A DNA stretch of 64,000 nucleotides from Emergomyces orientalis (taxonomy: Eukaryota; Ascomycota; Eurotiomycetes; Onygenales; Ajellomycetaceae). The notes below the pieces were generated by a model that saw only the letters and a list, made by a program, of their open reading frames with translations, was not told where the DNA came from and did not search any database. This document shows, piece by piece, positions 35,628 to 46,415 of this stretch (within the stretch, counting starts at the first letter, position 1; the number at the start of each line of letters is the position of its first letter). The stretch is from positions 1-64,000 of the forward strand of contig MOWL01000074.1 in assembly GCA_002110485.1 (NCBI GenBank), in the 5' to 3' direction. A program made the translations under genes and the position numbers.

Positions 35628-36044
35628 ATGTCGAACCTCAATCCTCCAGACATCATCCGCGCCCTCCCAAACATCGCGGGAGAAAATGGTCTGAAATCCA
35701 TAGGCGATGGATTCCTGCGCGCCTGGGGAAACTACGTGATCGAAAACCCCTACCAATGCGTAACAGGTGCCATTTTAATCGCTACATCCATGGTAATCCC
35801 CCCAGCTCTCGGGGCAGCAGGGTTTACCCCTATTGGCCCTGCTGCCGGCACGGCTGCAACGGTGTGGCAGTCGAGCATTGGGGCTGTCCAGGCCGGTAGC
35901 CCTTTTGCCTTCTGTCAGAGTGCTGCAATGGGTGGTGTGGCTGCACAAGCAGCCACTGCCGTTGGTGCTGCGGGGGCGGGTGTGGCAGCGTTGCCTGTGG
36001 TGTTGAAAACGGTTGGTGTTGTCAAGGGGTGGATTGGGTATTGA
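35628..36044 (+). CDS. Interferon-induced 6-16/ISG12-like small membrane protein
   Basis: A single exon of 138 residues from ATG at 35628 (MSNLNPPDIIRALPN). After about 40 polar residues come hydrophobic Gly/Ala-rich segments: CVTGAILIATSMVIPPALGA, then GFTPIGPAAGTAA, then AAQAATAVGAAGAGVAALPV. The pattern PALGAAGFTPIGPAAGTAA, followed by SSIGAVQAGSPFAFCQSAAM, is characteristic of the Ifi-6-16 family, known in animals as mitochondrial interferon-induced proteins (IFI6, IFI27) and also present in fungi, where function is largely unknown. A mitochondrial or endomembrane location is inference. There is no intron. A GTG codon 24 bp upstream is in frame but the ATG is the natural start. Confidence 0.85.
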   Translation: MSNLNPPDIIRALPNIAGENGLKSIGDGFLRAWGNYVIENPYQCVTGAILIATSMVIPPALGAAGFTPIGPAAGTAATVWQSSIGAVQAGSPFAFCQSAAMGGVAAQAATAVGAAGAGVAALPVVLKTVGVVKGWIGY

Positions 36045-39000
36045 GGGGATTGTTTACCAACGCAGTGATGATGTGTGGAACGGGTAGCACGTTAATTGTG
36101 ATGGACTTGTGCTTTCGAGCAAGATCTGCTGAGATCAACTCAAAGAAGGACCAATGGAACGGAAGTTGACTTCGTGGGAGGAAATGTGTAACATCAAGGG
36201 GAGAGGTGTTCCACCTGGTGCGAGAATTTGTCTGGGGTTGAAGTCGGCGTTTTGAATGTAAATTCCACGAGACAAGGTGAACATTTTGACTTGTTGGGGT
36301 GGGTCCCGCAATGGAATGGATATTATATGGTGTTAGGCATCAAATCGAAATTAAATTATTGTTTTTAGGGCAACAAATAAATGCTGTGCATTCCTCTTTA
36401 GTACCCGAAAAGTTTCGCTTTCCATTGGAGTCTCTCACTATCCTTCTGAGATTGTAACTTTCAAAAAAAAAGAAATAGTCCAACAATACCTTTCCATCGC
36501 TTCTTCCCATCCGAAAAGGGGGCGAATCTAAAAACTAAGGAAGCAATATTGTTGCTGGTCGAACACTGTCATGAATTCAAGCTCGCAGGACCACCATGTC
36601 TTTTTCAGGGGCACAACATAAACACACATGGTTTGACTGGCCACGCCTCCATGTCGCAGACAAGAGAGATACTCAAGACACTTTCTTTTCCCTGCCTTTT
36701 GGGTTTCTGGAACTATGACACAATTGGTTGCTGTGGGTAGGTAGACTTCATTGTCAGTGCTGGTCATGGATCATCACGTTTTGGCCGAACTTCTTCAGAG
36801 AGACGAAACGCATGTGCGTTTTCCCCCTTGCTTTGGTGGATCCCTGATCAGCTTTTGAAACTAATTGAGCAGGATCCACAGTTTACTTCGAGCTCAATGT
36901 GGAAGAGAAGTTACTCTGATTTCAGTTCGGATATATACGTAAGTTTCCCTTGCTTCTCTCTGACATATGCAGATATTGAGAACCTCATATTTCGAAGCTG
37001 CTGGTGTGGCTGTTTTGCCATTTATCACCCTCACCAATTGCCTCGGCTGTTATTTTCTTGAGAAAACGTGAGAGGAGGTTTTGAGCAGTTGGCCCACGAG
37101 AAGCAACAGTTGGGCAATGCGCTCAAAAATGTGGCTCTGGATTCCCTATAGTATGGTGTATAATGAATGTGGTTGCAAAAAATCGGGCTCCGTTTGAGAT
37201 TCGTTCTCCACAATTTCTGGCGGAAGGTTTCGTGGGATGACCTGATCCGCCTCCAGGCGAGGACAGAACTTCAAAATGAGCGAGTTTGCGGTAAATTCAA
37301 AGTTGGTGTCGATGGCTAATGCGGGATGCCAATTTCAAGAATTGGGCTCCCCGGATATTTATCTGCCCCTAGGAAAGCAGACGTTATTTTAGATAAAGCT
37401 GTGTTCATCCTGAGTTAATTTTTCAAGAGGATGTATGTGGTTGTAAAGTAACCGCCGTTCGCATTATCATCTTGGATGGAGAGGCATGGTACTCGACAGT
37501 TCAAATGGTACCTGAAGTTGTAGCCACTTACATAGAAGTGGCATGAAAGGGATCTGAGCCTGCCACCCTGAAACTCATATGTTGCCGACGATTGATCGGT
37601 TTAAATCCTGACACGGAGCTGTAACACTTTCTCTGTGAGGTTGCTACGCGGGTCCGAAGTGCTGGTAGTTTGGTAAAGAATCGAGTTTTATGAAAGTAGG
37701 TCAGTGTCAGGCCATTCATTCCATGAAAGGCATGCGGGTCTGATAGTATTTCATTTATGTTGGCTTGTTTATATTTTCTGTCGATCTCGGGAATTGAAGA
37801 TTCGCACATATGTTATATCGTCTGACCGGCTGGGAGGAATGGGTTCAATGCGAAAGTCTTGAGCGGTTGCGTGTCGTTTGGCTTTCAGAAAAGTGTCCCT
37901 TCGACACAAAGCTCTCCTCTAGGAGAAAACTTGAAAGCCCAGCCTAATTAACCAGGAGTATTGATTTATTCGAACCCTACTTGAATGCAAGCACTCCTTG
38001 AACGACCATTGCTATTCAGCCAAATATGGGTTGGATGACATAATCAAAAATTGAGAATAAGACGAAAATATAGTAATTTGGTTCGGGTGGTTCTCTTATG
38101 GCCTTAAGAAAAGATCCATTGCAGACGAGGGCGCTATCGAGCTGACATTCCAGGTGGGAAAGGTACAGGTTTTGAAATTACCAACCTCTTAGACATAAGT
38201 CTAATACACCATACTTTAACAAAATTAATTTAGTAAAAAAAAATTTATATATATATTTTTTTTTATTAAAAATTTAAAAACCACTACGGTAGCGAAACTA
38301 GCTGGTTTTGAAGCAATGACCCCCCCTTCTAAGAGTACAGGGGCGTATGTCCAATGAAAAAAAATATCTTCGACAGAGCCGTTCTGGGACTTTAAGGGAT
38401 AGTCTATTCAAATAATCGGAGACATTCATCAGATATTTCGCGTGCCCCTCGAGAAGGCTGAAGAAAAATAGGCCGCCGATGCGCCTGTTGAATGAGTGGC
38501 GGGATCTTTGGCTGAGAGGAGACGAACGGAGCATCTAGAACTTTTCAAAGTAAAAATCTCTCACATCCATAGGCACGCAACCGCCAAATGTAAGCACCAA
38601 GCGAAAAAAAAAAAAGCCTAGAAGTAAGTGAGACGAGCAGAGAAACTCTATCTGGCGCCACTGGCATGGTTTATCCTTTAACTGGGTGTCCGAAATTTTA
38701 TTGTGGGCTGGATTCGTTCCCCGGATATTTGAGAATATCTCATTGTGATATCTTTGGTCGGAGGCATCTTGTTCGGGAAAGCCCTTAGACAAATTCTGTT
38801 TAGGAATTGGGTTACCTCCCCGCGTTTTTGGATAAGGTTGGCTCTCTCCCCCCACAATGGGTGGAGTTAAAAGGTCAATATCCGTCCGATCTAAAAGGAC
38901 ATTTTTCTCAGCACGTTCCCGTTGATGGCGATTGGCGCGTTCACCTCCCAACGTCTAATGGGCTCATGTTGCTCCTTTTCGTACAATTTATTAATTTTCC

Positions 39001-41507
39001 TGAGGGGTTGGTCAAGATGCTACCACGCATAACCACGGAAGAAATCGCATTTTCTCGTATCAATTCCCTCTAAGTAGAAATCCGATATAACCGAAACTAC
39101 TCAAGTGTATCAAAATGGTGCTACTACCCTAGAATTTTGGCCCATTTCGAGGAGGTAGCAGCATCGAAAACGTGAACGATCAAGCGGTCAGTTTGGGGGA
39201 GGGGGGGGGGGGGGGGGGGGGGCCGATGTTGACGATTCGCCATTATTCCAGAGCATGGCGTCCTCACCACCACCAAGAGCCTTGAGCAGGAGGTGACGGG
39301 GGAAAGTTTCCCTGCCGTGTCGCGAACGAATCAATGCTCAAATTCTGGGTAAACCTCGTCCGATCCTTGTCAGCTTTGGCCGCAAATAGGTTCGGACTAA
39401 TTACTGGGATGATGGTAACAGCGTCCAAGGTTCTCAAAATCCTCCGGACCCGAGATACCTGCCCACAGTTGGTCCTGATAACGGTCCAACAACGAGAATT
39501 CCTCCCCCCCCCCTCCCCTCCCCCCAATACCCCGCAGGAAATGTTGTGGGGCAGGCAATTTTCGGTGTCAGGGTCGCATGCAATGGTATTATCAAGTTGA
39601 GCAAGGAACTTTGCAAGCTGGACGAATATGTTGGAGATCAGTACCTGGTCACGTGGATCGCGTGTTATGGATTTAAATCTCCATCCAAGAGGCTCAGAAC
39701 GGATACATTTTCGCTAACGAAACCTCTCACACACTAGCGGCACTTCCCACTGAGCCGAGGGTTTCGCTTGGTGGATACCTTGCTGACATGCTGACCGCAG
39801 TCTAAGGCTCATGCTAGACCAGGATTAGTGCGATGGCTCAGCAATGCGAAATGGGAACGCCCAGAAAGTGGCGGTTTTTGGCGACAAACAAGCAGCGGGA
39901 AGCTTAGGGTTTGGGGGTTGGCAAAACCATAAATTATGGAGGTCAAGATTTGCGCTCAGTTGGTTGGTGGACGACGTAATATCTAGGACATCTGTGGACG
40001 TGGAGGACGGGGTCACAGCAAAGCTTGAATCAACAGCAGTCTGAATACTCCACAAAGCGAGGGGAAAGATACTGCCCAACTGCGTGCTACCAACCATCGA
40101 GGTAACTACGCCGAATAGAGATTTCACAAGGACCAAAGACCGCGCGCACCTTAGCTTTTGCTCCTTGGCGTGAGCCAAAAACATGGGCTCATGCCGTCGG
40201 TTGACAATACTCTGGACTATTCAGAATGATGTGGGGGGCAACACAGACAAGAAATTAGACAGTCTGATTAACCGTGCCCAAGTGCCATTTTGGACAGAAA
40301 CAGAAACCCACTACGGGCTTTACTAACTAGTGCTTGCACCATATTATTGCGTAAGCTGATGATTAACGAAGGCAAAGCGGGACATGTCAGTGATGGCAGG
40401 ATATCATTGTAAGGCCTTTTTATTAACCGCCAGCGTTTTGGATGTTGAAGGCGAGGGTGGCACTGTGCAATGACAAAAAAGATAGAAAAACAATGGGACA
40501 AAAATAGCAATTTTGTGCAGATAAGCCAAGGCGGTTCTTGACCTGCGTCTTGCTCACCATGTTTTGCGGCGTTTTTTATTTATTTTAAATTTAAATTTTA
40601 GTTTTTTTAGATGGTTCTCTCTCTGATGCTTATTTTTATTATTATTTGGTTTGGTTCTGCGTGCAAAAGGGTGGACAAAGCGTTCGCTGTTGTCCGTCTG
40701 ACCCACACCAACGTCTGACCCCAACATGAGGATGCAGTCGAACCTTAATCGCTTATTTTCGGCTTCCCGCACAAAGTTTTGTTCGGGCAGTCAACCCCAG
40801 AGTCCGAGACCCAGACGGACTCCAGATCATGCATGTTGTGAGGTGGGGGAAGTAAGAACTGTTGGTCTCGCCAACTTCTTAGCTTGGGAGCTAGTTAAAC
40901 TCGCCCAAAAACAAAGTGAGACGATGCTACCTGCTCCGCGCATTCCCCTGCTCGAACCGGGCGACGCTACGAGGGCGTGAAATGAGCAGCTAGAGCTAAT
41001 TCAGGACCTAGACCGCTGATCGATTCGGAGTTAGCCAACAAGCACCTCAACTGAAGAGCCCCCCTCTCAGTGCTGGACAGGATAGCAGCAACGGCCTTGT
41101 TAAGCAGGCCAAGACTGGGAGATGTAACATGAAGAACATGCTGGCAGGTTTCCCCGCGAAGCTTGGTGGTTCGAAATTCCTTGGTGTGATTGGACCGCAT
41201 GCTTCCATCGAAACTCAAGAACCCAACTACCCTTGTTTAGTTTTTCGCGGCGCTCCCTTGGCCATGCGTCCAAGATAACGAAAAATGTGACCTCGACAGA
41301 ATGGGCAGCACTGCACTTGGATTATTCCGTCTCTTTTTATAGTTTACATGGGACATGGGTAAAAATATGTAAAAAGCGCGATTTCCCCCTTTGCTCGTCC
41401 TCCTACCCTCCTATCCTTTCTGTTGCTTATCGTGTCCTATCCATCATATTTATCTCGCGTCCTCCCAACCACCTGTTATGAGCCTCGTCATCTCTGGGTT
41501 TTGAATT
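36045..41507. other. 5.5-kb region without a recognisable gene
   Basis: Frames here are short, overlapping and without family motifs (for example 38535-38951 and 39825-40184 on the minus strand). The stretch holds an A/T-rich patch at 38220-38280 and a G22 run at 39201-39222. It may contain decayed genes too degraded to identify by eye. The end is the upstream region of the PTR2 gene. Confidence 0.45.
39201..39222 (+). repeat. G22 homopolymer
   Basis: Twenty-two consecutive G, preceded by GGGGGA. Confidence 0.9.
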
Positions 41508-43881
41508 ATGGCTTACAGTGATCCTGCGGAGGGCTTTGACGCGCCCAGGAGCGACTCGAAGGATGGCGCTGGGGCTGGGAAGGTAGATTTAATGGAACTG
41601 GACCATTTTGTTCATGGCGATGGCCCCGAACCCACGGAGCACGAGCTTGATACTCTCAGGCGCATTCCCGATAAAATCCCGTGGATCTGTTTCACGATTG
41701 CATTTGTTGAGCTGTGTGAACGGTTTGCTTATTATGGAACCACAATCGTCTGTATGTAACATTCGTTTCGGAGATGTTTTGATGTATATTGTGTTTTTTT
41801 TTTTTTTTTTTTTGACGTTGTCGGACTGATCAAATATTCGCAGTGACCAATTTCGTCCAGCAACCACTCCCAGAAGGGTCTACTACCGGAAATGACCCTA
41901 GACCCGATGGCCAACCAGGAGGTATGGTATCTCTTTTGGATATTGCTTGAAAAATTTAGCTAACCCACTCCGTAGCTCTCGGCAAGGGACAACGAGCTTC
42001 ACAGGGAATGGTATTGTGTACGCGGCATTCATGCTCCCACCACATGGTTTCCAAATTGCTAACACTTCAGATTAGTCAATAAAATGTGGTCGTATTTTGC
42101 GCCCCTTTTCGGCGGTATGTATCGCTCCAGGGTCGATAGCAAGTGTTCCTGGATACTGATATGATCTACCTTCAGGCTACCTTGCCGATACCAAATGGGG
42201 GAAAATGCGAACGATTCAATACTCTATAGCTCTTGCTATGTTTGGCCATGTCATTCTTATCATTTCCGCTCTTCCTCCCGTGGTCAAAAACCCTGATGGA
42301 GCGATGGGATGTTTAGCTGTTGGCCTTGTTGTCTTCGGTGCTGGTGTTGGTGGTTTCAAGTAAGATATATGCCTTCATACTTGGCAGCTGCCCGAAATGC
42401 GAGACTGATATTTTCTAGGCCTAATATCTCCCCCCTTATGGTTGAGCAATTGAAATACTCTAAGATGCGCGTCGTTGACCGGAGAGGCGAAAAGATCATT
42501 CTGGATCCCGCTCTCACTACGCAGCGTATTTTCATGTATTTCTATCTTTGCATTAACATCGGTTCCATCGTTGGTCAGGTTACCATGGTTTATGCCGAAC
42601 GTTACGTAGGCTTCTGGCTCTCCTACACCCTCCCTACAGTTATGTTTTGCTTCTGCCCTCTCGTCCTTGGAGTATTCCACCGAAAATACGTTCACTATCC
42701 GCCGACCGAATCCGTCCTAGGCAATGCCGTCAAACTTATCAAGTTTGCTTGTAAGGGGAAAGTCTCCTGGAATCCCAGAAGAACGTAAGTGTTATTATTC
42801 CCACTGGCCGGGGTCAACCGAAGTTAACCTCCACAACAGTGTCCGTAACCTTGGTTCCCCTGCTTTCTGGAACGACGTCAAACCTTCCAACGTCGCGAAC
42901 AAGCCTAAGTGGATGACCTTTGATGATGCTTGGGTTGAGCAAGTTGCAAGAGGAACCAAAGCCTGTTTGGTGTTTGCCTATTATCCACTCTTCTGTAAGG
43001 ACGAATCTTGTATGCATTTGTCTGTTTCTCAATACTGATGATAATAAGGGCTGGCGTATAATCAAATCGACGGGAATCTTACCTCCCAGGCTGCAACATT
43101 GCAACTTAACGGCGTCCCGAACGATCTCATTAATAACCTCAACCCACTCGGGATTGTTATCATGATTCCAATTTTAGATTTGGCTGTTTATCCGTTTTTG
43201 CGTTTCTTGAAAATTCGTTTCTCCCCGCTCCGACGCATGGCCGCTGGTTTCTTTGTTGCTACTTCTGCGATGATCTGGGCTGCAGTGGTCCAGCACTACA
43301 TCTATACCAAGGGCAAGTGCGGAAAATATATGAACAAATGCGATGAACCTGCTCCAATAAACGTCTGGGTTCAGGCTGGCGCGGTAAGAATTTCTATTGA
43401 GAACAACGTTTTTCCAGTCTGTCATGTCAATTGCTGATGCAAACGATAGTATGTTCTTGTTGGTCTTTCCGAGATCATGGCGTCTATTACTGGCCTCGAA
43501 TACTCGTACACCAAAGCGCCTGCCAACATGAGGGGTTTGGTTTTCGGTCAGTTTTCCGCTGCCCCCATTGTTTCCTTTAAAGTAGTGTGCTACTTCGTCT
43601 CAAATATTGACATTCTCTCCTGAATAGGTTTCTACCACTTTACCAGCGCCGTATCCGCTGCCCTTGGTCAAGCCTTCGTCTCTGTTTCTGAAGATCCACT
43701 CTTGGTCTGGAACTACACTATAGTTGCCATTATCGCCTTCATCGGTGGTACTGTCTTCTGGCTCACCTTCAGGGGTCTCGACAAGAAGGAAGAGCAGATG
43801 AACATGATCCAGGAGTCCGAGTACCGAGGCCGCGCCCGAACAGCCGATGCCAAGGTTCTCGACGACGACATGAAAGCATAA
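41508..43881 (+). CDS. PTR2: PTR2-type proton-coupled oligopeptide transporter
   Basis: Ten exons: 41508-41751, 41844-41921, 41976-42017, 42076-42114, 42176-42359, 42419-42784, 42840-42994, 43049-43383, 43450-43546, 43628-43881. They sum to 1794 bp, 597 residues, with every phase consistent. The N-terminus is cytosolic and acidic. ELCERFAYYGTTIV in helix 1 contains the E-x-x-E-R-F-x-Y-Y-G motif of POT transporters, and FNKMWSYFAPLFGGYLADTKWGK gives the second signature (positions about 122-144). Later segments include GGFKPNISPLMVEQ, FYLCINIGSI, WFxY-like YYPLFWLAYNQ and the C-terminal SGLEY-like SITGLEYSYTKAPANMRG. The family imports di- and tripeptides with protons across the plasma membrane. 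Intron 1 contains a T20 run at 41794-41813. Intron 3 uses the downstream AG of two (ending 42075), chosen because it restores the expected LFNK sequence. Confidence 0.95.
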
Positions 43882-45605
43882 TCTGCCCCATTTTACTTGC
43901 TTCCCTGAATATTCTTCCCACTCCATATGCAAGCTCTTTCCTTATTTACTATTATTCGTATTATTTTTACATTTCGGATGGAGGGAGTTGGAGCCGTAAG
44001 TGTGTGTTCAACAAGCAGGAAGGGATACCCCGCCGTTGTCCTCCTGCGGCTCTGCGTATATTTATATACACACCCCTACAATATCACATTTATTGATCCT
44101 ACCAACACTCATTTTAACCTGTGAAACGAATGCGGGAACGAGCAAAGGTGCAGAATTCCCGCATGAGTCTTTTAATATGTCCTTTAGCTAGCCTAGGAGT
44201 CGCTTTATACCATGGAATTTATATTATTGCGCCACATTCCAAACCTCACAATTTCAAATTCATGCGGTATTCATATTTTCTATGCCTTTTTTTGGGGGGC
44301 GAGGGGGCAGGGCCTTGCTGGAAGAGGCGTCTGGGTTAGTTTACGTTTTGATTCCACCACCCCAAATGAGTGAAAAATGCGTGACGCCAGGGCACATGTA
44401 ACTAGTCTGCATGTACTAGTTCAGTTCCCGTGTTTGGCCGAAACCCCGAGTTGAAAAATCAACCCTTGGCTTTTATTTTATTTGAAGAAAAGAAGAAGAA
44501 AAAAACACCGCCTTAGGCTGTCTGGACCTGGTGTTCACAGAAAAACGTGCTTGTTCTAGATCCAGAATGGCGTCGCTTGCACGAGATCCAAAAAGCTGGG
44601 AGCCTCGGGAATTAATCATTGAGATATTGCCGTGGCATTAGAATACCCATCACTTCGTTTCCATTTCCCGTCACAGGGGGTCTATCTTAGACCGGCGAGG
44701 TATTGGCTCTCAAGGGTGCCAATTATGGATATATGTCCGGACATAAGCCTACTGCATGTGCTGGAGGATTTGATATCGTTAAGGTTCTTCTGGAATTGAT
44801 AGATTCGCCAGCTAGGTAGAAAATTAGTCGAAGCAATGCTATTATTGTTGGGGGAGTCTGGGGAGAAACTTTAGGGGCCACAATTACGGCACCGTCCTTG
44901 GAACATTGGTCAATCCCATCTCTTTATTGAGTAACCAGTGGGGACTGGTGAATCTAGAGATAGCATCATTTGTTGCTCTCCGCCGAGCACTCCAAGCGCT
45001 TCAACTATGCCCTTCATATATAATTCCTTAATCTGTTCAATTTGAATCATTCCCAATCGAAATCAGAAACGACTGTTAACTAGAGGTTATACCGGGGGGT
45101 CCTGGGTGGTGTTATATAACCCATGTTATCTTATAGATCGAATTGGGCTTGCGTATTCCGACCCAATACAAATCTTTAACTACTCAGTGGTTGAATGCAA
45201 AAGTGCACTTTCACACCCTTCTCCATGATTCTGGCTTGTTTCCAAGCCTTTTCAAACCCATAACTACTGGCCTCGAACTCATGAAAGCAGCTGAATGACC
45301 CCTGGTATTCAAGATTCACTAGGCTTGTCAAATTTACCGACTGGGCATTATTGATCGTCATATTTGCAAAGATGACGCCAGAATTTTTTTCTGAATACCG
45401 AGCTGTTCGATTTTTGGGATGCCAGCGCTAGGAGGTTTCTTGATTGGAGTTCGGCGCAGCCTGCCATGTCCTGCTCGCCATTGAATCCTTGATGGCGTAT
45501 ATTTTATATTTCATCTATCGCGACCAAAAGCCGACCACCGGTAATGATGCCAAAAACCCTTGCTCCATGCTTGACATCCTACACCAGCCTTTAACGCCTT
45601 CCATC
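43882..45605. other. Intergenic, before the pseudogene block
   Basis: No supported gene. A frame at 45444-45641 and a minus-strand frame at 45176-45361 are short and unrecognised. Confidence 0.45.
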
Positions 45606-46290
45606 ATTGACACGGGGAGCGAAACTGATGACCCCTACTAGAATTCGGTGAGTTAAGTGTGACGAAGCGAAACCGGGCTGTGTCCTTTGGGCCAGGGCCG
45701 GGCGCAGATGTCATGGTTATGCACCTGGGTCGCCCGTCCAGGAGGGAGCTGGTCATCATACTCTGAGAACAATCTCAGCAATGCTTGATCTGGGGAAGAC
45801 AGACCAGCGACTTTTCGATTCAGTCTCTACAAAAATTTCCGCGATCTAATTATGCAAATGAAACCGAGGAGCGGTACTTTGACTTCTTCCGCGCTGATAG
45901 TGCATGGATATCACATAGCTTGTTTAGCGCTGTGTTTTGGGAATATTTAGTGTTACAGGTTTTCGCCGGGACCCCTAGTTGAGCGCGGCACTATGTGGGC
46001 ACCCTACATCGGAGGTTTCAATTTGAAAGCCAAGGTAACGCATGAACCAGCTTAATATGCCATGGAACACTACGGAAGGCTGTTGGGTACGCAAAAAAAG
46101 TTGCTCGCTGAGGTTGAGGTAGCACATGATCGCCTAGAGGAGACAAAAGATATCGACATCGTGGTTGTCGCTTGTATTATATTTGTCTGCTATGAGAAGC
46201 TTGCGGACAGCTGTGCAACTGCACCATGCACCCAAAGAGCGAGCTTCGGGTTTTCGAAGAATCGGGGAGAAGGAGACTTGTGCTGAGCCG
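45606..46290 (+). pseudogene. Zn2Cys6 transcription factor remnant
   Basis: At about 45655 one frame reads VKCDEAKPGC and then RAGRRCHGY, the second half of a Zn(II)2Cys6 zinc cluster; the bases before it still suggest T-G-x-R, but cysteine codons are damaged and stops intervene, and the fourth Cys is Trp. Further on, ERYFDFFRADSAWISHSLF and FWEYLVLQ match the start of the regulatory domain of this family, and YAMEHYGRLLG plus DIVVVACIIFVCYEKL match its next helices. Successive pieces lie in different frames. The remnant is also truncated, since the remainder of the domain is missing where the convergent GH31 remnant begins. Confidence 0.75.
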
Positions 46291-46415
46291 TGCTGCTATG
46301 ATAGCAGCTAACACACCCATTGCAAGCAATAGCAAGCGAGGTAATAAGAGGCCAAAACCTAGTACTCTGCCAAGTTTATACGCACCGTCTCCAATGTAAG
46401 TAACGATTGACTATC

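Noticed and set aside
39825..40184. A 119-codon minus-strand frame
   Set aside because: No domain, signal or conserved pattern recognised; compatible with chance in GC-balanced DNA.
45444..45641. A 65-codon frame as the N-terminus of the Zn2Cys6 remnant
   Set aside because: Its sequence is hydrophobic in part and does not resemble a zinc-cluster N-terminus, and the cluster begins in another frame near 45606.
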